From: Elusimicrobiota bacterium
Lineage (GTDB): Bacteria > Elusimicrobiota > Elusimicrobia > Elusimicrobiales > Elusimicrobiaceae
NCBI GenBank assembly: GCA_023393825.1
Contig: JAEXBW010000020.1
Location: 1 to 27,131, forward strand
Direction of reading: 5' to 3'
Length of the DNA: 27,131 nt
Part shown: piece by piece, positions 22,945-27,131 of the stretch
How the letters are laid out: each line of letters starts with the position of its first letter
Position numbering within the stretch: the stretch's first letter is position 1
Notes under the pieces: model-generated
What the model saw: the letters and a program-made list of their open reading frames with translations, nothing else
The model's database searches: none
Told to the model about the DNA's origin: nothing
Position numbers and translations under genes: made by a program

Positions 22945-23388
22945 TTATTTTCCGTCAGTCAGTTCGGAGGTGCAATGCGCGCACTTTACCGCTTTTAGAG
23001 GAATGGCGGAAAGGCAAAACGGACATTCTTTTGTGTTGGGCGCGGCTTTTTCTTCAAACTTAGTTTTTAACTTATTTACCTGCATTATAAGTAAAAATAA
23101 AACACCCGCCACTATAAAAAAGTTTATAACGGTGTTTATGAATATACCGTAATTTACCGTCGCCGCGCCCGCCTGCTGCGCTTGGGCAAGACTTTCGTAA
23201 GGTGTGGAGGTAAGATTAAAATACAGGTTGGAAAAATCCACCCCGCCCGTAATTTTACCTATCGGCGGCAGCAGAACATCGCTTACCAAAGAAGAAACTA
23301 TCTTGCCGAACGCCGCCCCTATTATAACGCCCACCGCCATATCCACGACATTACCGCGCATAACGAAATTTTTAAAATCTTTCAACAT
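22945..23388 (-). CDS. mscL: Large-conductance mechanosensitive channel with zinc-ribbon-like tail
   Basis: A 147-residue inner-membrane channel that opens under membrane tension during osmotic downshock. The N-terminal helix and first transmembrane segment read FKNFVMRGNVVDMAVGVIIGAAFGKIVSSL (5-34), then LLPPIG and a periplasmic loop, with the second segment at about 82-102. After the basic KLKTKFEEK the tail has C122-x2-C125 and C136-x2-C139, a four-cysteine knuckle found in a subset of MscL proteins and absent from E. coli MscL; it probably binds zinc. GGGAGGAG lies just before the ATG. The gene is divergent from the TraF_2-like gene. Confidence 0.96.
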   Translation of the reverse strand: MLKDFKNFVMRGNVVDMAVGVIIGAAFGKIVSSLVSDVLLPPIGKITGGVDFSNLYFNLTSTPYESLAQAQQAGAATVNYGIFINTVINFFIVAGVLFLLIMQVNKLKTKFEEKAAPNTKECPFCLSAIPLKAVKCAHCTSELTDGK

Positions 23389-23534
23389 AAACTCCTCCCT
23401 ATTAATATAATGGATATAATAAATATCTAGCTTTTTTTACGGGGCTTGTAAATAAAATTAATTTTTATTTATATAATAGGTATAACGAATTTGCTTTTCT
23501 TATGTTCAACACTTTTTGTTTATGGGGGAGATAA

Positions 23535-25115
23535 ATGTATAAAAAATATTTATTGTTTGTATGTGCTTTTTGCTTGACGGCAACTTCTTACGCCGCGCCT
23601 TGGCAGTGGGTTGGTCCGCGAGCTATGGCGATGGGCGGCGCGGGTGTGGCGGTGGCTTACGGGCCGGACGCGCAGTATTGGAACCCTGCCGCTTTGGTGC
23701 AAAAAGAAGGCCGTAACGAAAAGGGACTTCTTTTTAACCTCGGCGTTAATGCGGAAACCACAAAAACCGTCTTAAAATCCATTGATAAGTTTGATAAACT
23801 TTCCAAAGATTACGATACTCTCTCCACAAAAATAGAAAACGGCGGGGCGCCTACCGCGGCGGAAATGTCCACTTTATTTACGGGCCTTTCCACCATACAC
23901 GATTTGGTGGCTAACGAAATCGGCGCGCTAGTTAATGCCGATGCGGGGCTTGGTTTTAAGTTTAAAAACTTTGCTTTTTCCGTCCGTTCTTTGGGAAATA
24001 TGGGCATTACGCCCGTTATAGATACAAAAAATTTGGGGCTTGGCACGCAGGGCGGCTCTTTGGGTATAACCTTGGGCGCTACTACAACCCCCGCCAATCC
24101 TACCAATGCCACCGCCGCAAATACGCTTGCCGCATCCATTGACGCGCAACCGGGCTTGCTTGCGGACTTAAACACACTTCTGGGCGGCAGCTACGGCACA
24201 TCGCAAGCTTTGGCAAATGCTTTTGTAAACGCTGCTTCGGGCGCGGGTTCTACGCCGGATCAAATACTTGCCGCAGCTAACGAGGCCGCCGCAAATATGG
24301 GCGGCGCGGCGCCTATCATCAACAGTGCGGCTTCCTCCAGCGGGATAAGCGGCTATAACGATAACGAAACGCGCGCTATGGCAGATGTCGCCGCTTTTAC
24401 GGAAGCTTCTTTAGGCTATGGTTTTACCATTGTAAAAGGCGTGCAGCTGGGCGGCAATATAAAAGCAATCAACGGCACTATCGCGCAAACAGGCATTATG
24501 CTTTTGCAGGAAAATGACGACGTAGGGGACATTTTAAAAGACGCTTGGGAAGATAAAAAGAACAGCACGCAGCTGGGTGTAGATTTGGGCGCATTGGTTA
24601 ATGTGCGCGAACTTTCGGGCAAGAATATTTGGTTTAACCCGCAGTTTGGTATAACCGCAAAAAATATTAACAGCCCTAAGTTTGACAGGCCCGCCCCGCC
24701 CGTCGGTGTTAACCCTGTAATTGCGGCAGATTGGAAGACGGGGGATTATGAATTAAAACCGCAAATACGCGCGGGCGCGGCTTTAAATCCCTTAAGTTTT
24801 ATAACGCTTGCGGCGGATATGGACCTTACGGAAAATGAAACTTCCATTAAAGGCTATGACTCCCGCCAGCTTGCCGCAGGTGTGGAAATAAACCTTGTTA
24901 ACAGGCCTTCCTTTAATTTACCTTTAAGGGCGGGGATAAACAAGAATATAGCAAACTCCAACGCGCCTATGTACTTTACGGCTGGCCTTGGTTTAAACGC
25001 GGCACATTTTTATATGGAATTTGCAGGCGCAATCAGCAATGAACGCACGGAGGTGGATAATACCGATATTCCCGCCGCCGCGGCCGCCTCTTTTAATATA
25101 GGGGTTATGTTCTAG
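23535..25115 (+). CDS. TraF_2/FadL-like outer-membrane beta-barrel protein
   Basis: A 526-residue outer-membrane protein. The signal peptide MYKKYLLFVCAFCLTATSYA is followed by PWQWVGPRAMAMGGAGVAVAYGPDAQYWNPAAL, the N-terminal signature shared by FadL/OMPP1 barrels and the group annotated as conjugal transfer TraF_2. That name does not imply conjugation here, since no transfer genes are present. Residues about 180-290 are an Ala/Asn/Thr/Ser-rich region of low complexity, perhaps an extracellular loop or plug. The rest is strand-like, ending in FNIGVMF with a terminal Phe, as barrel-assembly substrates do. GGGGGAG is 5 nt before the ATG and a TATAAT lies at 23472-23477. The stop shares a CTAG with the convergent next gene. 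A transport role for hydrophobic compounds is possible but unproven. Confidence 0.82.
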   Translation: MYKKYLLFVCAFCLTATSYAAPWQWVGPRAMAMGGAGVAVAYGPDAQYWNPAALVQKEGRNEKGLLFNLGVNAETTKTVLKSIDKFDKLSKDYDTLSTKIENGGAPTAAEMSTLFTGLSTIHDLVANEIGALVNADAGLGFKFKNFAFSVRSLGNMGITPVIDTKNLGLGTQGGSLGITLGATTTPANPTNATAANTLAASIDAQPGLLADLNTLLGGSYGTSQALANAFVNAASGAGSTPDQILAAANEAAANMGGAAPIINSAASSSGISGYNDNETRAMADVAAFTEASLGYGFTIVKGVQLGGNIKAINGTIAQTGIMLLQENDDVGDILKDAWEDKKNSTQLGVDLGALVNVRELSGKNIWFNPQFGITAKNINSPKFDRPAPPVGVNPVIAADWKTGDYELKPQIRAGAALNPLSFITLAADMDLTENETSIKGYDSRQLAAGVEINLVNRPSFNLPLRAGINKNIANSNAPMYFTAGLGLNAAHFYMEFAGAISNERTEVDNTDIPAAAAASFNIGVMF

Positions 25116-25624
25116 CCCTGCTTATTTTTTAGGGAGGCTGCCTCTTGCGCTTTAAAGGCGGAAATCAGCAGTTGCGTTGTGGCGAAGAACTGGTAGAAAA
25201 TATTTTGAGGATTTCTAAGCTGTTCTTCTTCAAATTGCGCGTAAAAGATAGTTTTTTTGGATACCGCAAATAAAGTAACTTTGCAATGTATGCTAAAAGG
25301 CAGTTCCTTAACGGGCTGCATAGCGTAAATCATCTTATCGGCCTCTCTTAATACGTCAAGGGAGGCCGCTTTTATTTTAGGATGGCCCTGCCCCAAAAAC
25401 CCGCCGATGCCCGAAGGGCTGTTATTTTCAAAATACATACTTGCGTCGCCAAGCGCGTTGGCGGCTATTATGATATTTTTTAAAATATTATTATTGTCGG
25501 GCATGCAAAACTCCGCGCCCGCGGCGTAAATTTCTTCCTGCCCAAAAGGCACAAGGCCTTTGGCCCCTTCAAAATTCTTAGCGTCAAGCCAAAAATTGCG
25601 CATATTCCTATATGCTTCTTTCAT
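25112..25624 (-). CDS. Unrecognised 170-residue protein
   Basis: I do not recognise this protein. It has no signal peptide or transmembrane helix, so it is probably cytoplasmic. It starts MKEAYRNMRNFWLDAKNFEG, has a helical middle (NNNILKNIIIAANALGDASMYF), a Gly-rich turn (SGIGGFLGQGHPKIKAASLDVL) and an apparent beta segment (FSIHCKVTLFAVSKKTIFYAQF) near the end. It is likely real: GGGGGAAAG lies just before the ATG, a TATAAT promoter is upstream, and codon use matches its neighbours. Its TAG stop overlaps the TAG of the convergent TraF_2-like gene in the palindrome CTAG (25112-25115), with no terminator between them. Confidence 0.75.
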   Translation of the reverse strand: MKEAYRNMRNFWLDAKNFEGAKGLVPFGQEEIYAAGAEFCMPDNNNILKNIIIAANALGDASMYFENNSPSGIGGFLGQGHPKIKAASLDVLREADKMIYAMQPVKELPFSIHCKVTLFAVSKKTIFYAQFEEEQLRNPQNIFYQFFATTQLLISAFKAQEAASLKNKQG

Positions 25625-25659
25625 AACTTTCCCCCTAATGGAAATTATAAATAAAAGAT

Positions 25660-25688
25660 ATTATATCCCCTTTTCTCAAATAATAACA
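25660..25688 (-). promoter_or_regulatory. Predicted promoter of the unrecognised gene
   Basis: On the minus strand TGTTAT (25683-25688), a 17-nt spacer and a perfect TATAAT (25660-25665), about 35 nt before the ATG at 25624. The rest of the 25625-25789 gap is AT-rich and holds no other clear element; TTGCCT (25724-25729) and TATATT (25749-25754), 19 nt apart, might drive deoB. Confidence 0.5.
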
Positions 25689-25789
25689 TTTTTATTAAAT
25701 TTATCAAGGGCTACGTTGCCAAGTTGCCTTCTTTAGCGCTATTTTTGCTATATTTTAGTAAAGATTGTCCCTTTATAAACGGAGATTTT

Positions 25790-26995
25790 ATGGCAGAGAA
25801 CAAGCGCGTTATTATTTTGATGATGGATTCCTTTGGTATAGGCGGGGCAAAAGACGCCGCCGCTTTTGGCGACGCGGGCGCAAATACTCTTGCCCACATA
25901 GTACAGGCAAACGGCGGGCTTAATGTGCCTAATTTAGCGCAGCTGGGCCTTTTTAAAGCGGCAGGCGCAAGTGATAATTTTGACGAAAAATCCGCAGGCC
26001 CGCAAACAAAATCTTCATTCAAAATACCCTCGGCTTACGGCTATATGCAAGAGCTTAGCAAGGGTAAAGATACGTCTTCGGGCCATTGGGAAATGGCAGG
26101 CGTTCCCGTACTTTTTGACTGGGGCTATTTTAAGCCGAATTATCCATCTTTCCCGCAGGAACTTATAGAAAAAATTTGCGCGGAAGCAGGCTTAAAAGGC
26201 ATTTTGGGCAACAAGGCCGCCAGCGGTACAGAAATTATTGCCGAACTGGGCGAAGAGCATATTAAAACGGGTTTGCCCATTTGCTATACCTCGGCCGACA
26301 GCGTGTTCCAGATAGCCGCGCACGAAAAGCACTTTGGCCTGCAAAAGCTTTACGGCCTGTGCGAAATTGCCTTTAAACATCTTGCGCCTTATAATATTGC
26401 CCGCGTTATCGCCCGCCCGTTTGAGGGGGAAAGCACCGCAACATTTAAGCGCACAAAAAACCGCCATGATTATTCCGTCAAGCCGCCTGCCCCTACGCTT
26501 CTTGATATTATGAAGGCGCAGGGCGGCAATGTTATTGCCATAGGCAAAATATCAGATATTTTTGCGGGGCAGGGCGTTACCCGCGCCGCAAAAGCCAGCG
26601 GCCTTGCAGAACTTTGGGACGTTACTTTAAGGGAAGTTTCCGCCGCGCCCGCAAACAGTATAATTTTTACAAACTTTGTGGATTTTGATATGGTTTGGGG
26701 CCACCGCCGCGACTATAAAGGATATGGCGAAGGGCTTGAATATTTTGATACGCGCCTGCCCGAACTGGCGCAAATTTTGCAAGATGACGACATTGTTTTT
26801 ATAACGGCGGACCACGGTTGCGACCCGTGCTTTAAAGGCACGGACCACACGCGCGAAAATGTGCCTGTAATTGTATTTGGTAAAAGCATAAAAGAAGGCT
26901 TTTTGGGTAAAAGAACAACTTTTGCGGATTTGGGCCAAAGCGCGGCGGCTTACTTAAAACTTCCTGCTTTAAAAGCGGGCCAAAGCTTTTTATAA
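25790..26995 (+). CDS. deoB: Phosphopentomutase
   Basis: A 401-residue alkaline-phosphatase-fold enzyme that interconverts (deoxy)ribose 1-phosphate and 5-phosphate in nucleoside salvage and catabolism. The ATG at 25790 was chosen for its GGAG 5 nt upstream and because MAENKRVIILMMDSFGIGG is the family start; an upstream ATG at 25724 adds 22 unrelated residues. Motifs: DSFGIGGAKDAAAFGD (Mn-binding), DTSSGHWEMAG with the phosphate-accepting Thr/Ser region, NFVDFDMVWGHRRDYKGYG, TADHGCDP and GTDHTRENVPVIVFG, which supply the remaining metal ligands. It works with nucleoside phosphorylases, none of which are in the window, and complements hpt in salvage. Confidence 0.96.
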   Translation: MAENKRVIILMMDSFGIGGAKDAAAFGDAGANTLAHIVQANGGLNVPNLAQLGLFKAAGASDNFDEKSAGPQTKSSFKIPSAYGYMQELSKGKDTSSGHWEMAGVPVLFDWGYFKPNYPSFPQELIEKICAEAGLKGILGNKAASGTEIIAELGEEHIKTGLPICYTSADSVFQIAAHEKHFGLQKLYGLCEIAFKHLAPYNIARVIARPFEGESTATFKRTKNRHDYSVKPPAPTLLDIMKAQGGNVIAIGKISDIFAGQGVTRAAKASGLAELWDVTLREVSAAPANSIIFTNFVDFDMVWGHRRDYKGYGEGLEYFDTRLPELAQILQDDDIVFITADHGCDPCFKGTDHTRENVPVIVFGKSIKEGFLGKRTTFADLGQSAAAYLKLPALKAGQSFL

Positions 26996-26998
26996 GTT

Positions 26999-27131
26999 TT
27001 ATATATTGCGGTTTACTTTAATTGCGCTTAGTCCGCTTTTCATAACCAGTTTTCTTAAGAAAGGGTTATACATAAACGGACACTTTAAAAGTTTAAGCCA
27101 TAATTTTAAGCGAAGCGGCAGTACGGCCAAA
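26999..27131 (-). CDS. C-terminal end of an unidentified gene (cut by window edge)
   Basis: On the minus strand one frame is open from the right edge to a TAA at 26999-27001, giving 43 residues that include LAVLPLRLKLWLKLLKC and a tail of SGLSAIKVNRNI. It is basic and amphipathic, its codon choice matches the neighbours, and it converges on deoB with a 3-nt gap, in keeping with the tight packing elsewhere. Too little is present to name a family, and a chance open frame of this length cannot be excluded. Confidence 0.45.
   Translation of the reverse strand, partial: LAVLPLRLKLWLKLLKCPFMYNPFLRKLVMKSGLSAIKVNRNI

Noticed and set aside
23535..25115. Evidence of a conjugative element from the TraF_2-like gene
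   Set aside because: The name is a family label for FadL-like barrels; no relaxase, type IV secretion or integration genes are present.
25724..25789. Upstream start for deoB
   Set aside because: The added 22 residues are not family-like and cover the likely promoter; the ATG at 25790 has GGAG at the right distance.

Overview
The window looks like chromosome of a Gram-negative, anaerobic, gut-type bacterium, most plausibly of the phylum Elusimicrobiota (Elusimicrobium-like). This rests on: two stand-alone type IV pilin-like genes with the K-G-FTLIEL prepilin site and the long hydrophobic helix ending in AIALPQY that I associate with Elusimicrobium; three outer-membrane proteins with signal peptides; an oxygen-labile Fe-S L-serine dehydratase; and a tightly packed gene set with short overlaps. 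The phylum call is recall-based inference, since no searches were run. There is no phage, insertion sequence, integrase, CRISPR array or rRNA.

Layout. 1-1720 (minus): a coupled trio, metallophosphatase > mazG > outer-membrane protein (cut by the left edge). 1763-6048 (plus): a coupled trio of a GlcD-GlcE fusion oxidase, a GlcF-like Fe-S protein without its CCG domains, and a GAF/HD-GYP signalling protein. 6138-6674: a pilin-like gene with its own promoter and terminator. 6739-15191 (minus): an eight-gene housekeeping operon, hpt > ftsH > glmM > pdxJ > glmS > acpS > nnrD > alpha/beta hydrolase, with gaps of 28 nt or less. 15268-16476 (minus): two tandem MntP-family membrane proteins, one lacking a conserved aspartate. 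16504-18227 (plus): L-serine dehydratase and a nitroreductase. 18228-18700: a terminator, a tRNA-His with genome-encoded G-1 and CCA, and a palindromic terminator. 18698-19096 (minus): a VOC/glyoxalase-fold protein. 19223-19816: tag. 19837-20358: a second pilin. 20463-21680: a secreted protein that I read as a protein-glutaminase-like deamidase. 21754-23388 (minus): an OmpA-family protein and mscL. 23535-25115: a TraF_2/FadL-like outer-membrane barrel. 25112-25624 (minus): an unrecognised protein. 25790-26995: phosphopentomutase deoB. 26999-27131 (minus): the tail of an unidentified gene.

How the genes fit together. The large operon joins two steps of UDP-GlcNAc precursor synthesis (glmS, glmM) with cofactor supply or repair (pdxJ, acpS, nnrD), purine salvage (hpt) and membrane proteolysis (ftsH). 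The envelope genes (OmpA, MscL, barrels, pilins) indicate a diderm surface. The least ordinary items are the glutaminase-like secreted protein, the CCG-less GlcF coupled to an HD-GYP protein, the asymmetric MntP pair, and two very short divergent intergenic regions where all four genes appear to lack Shine-Dalgarno sites and may be leaderless.
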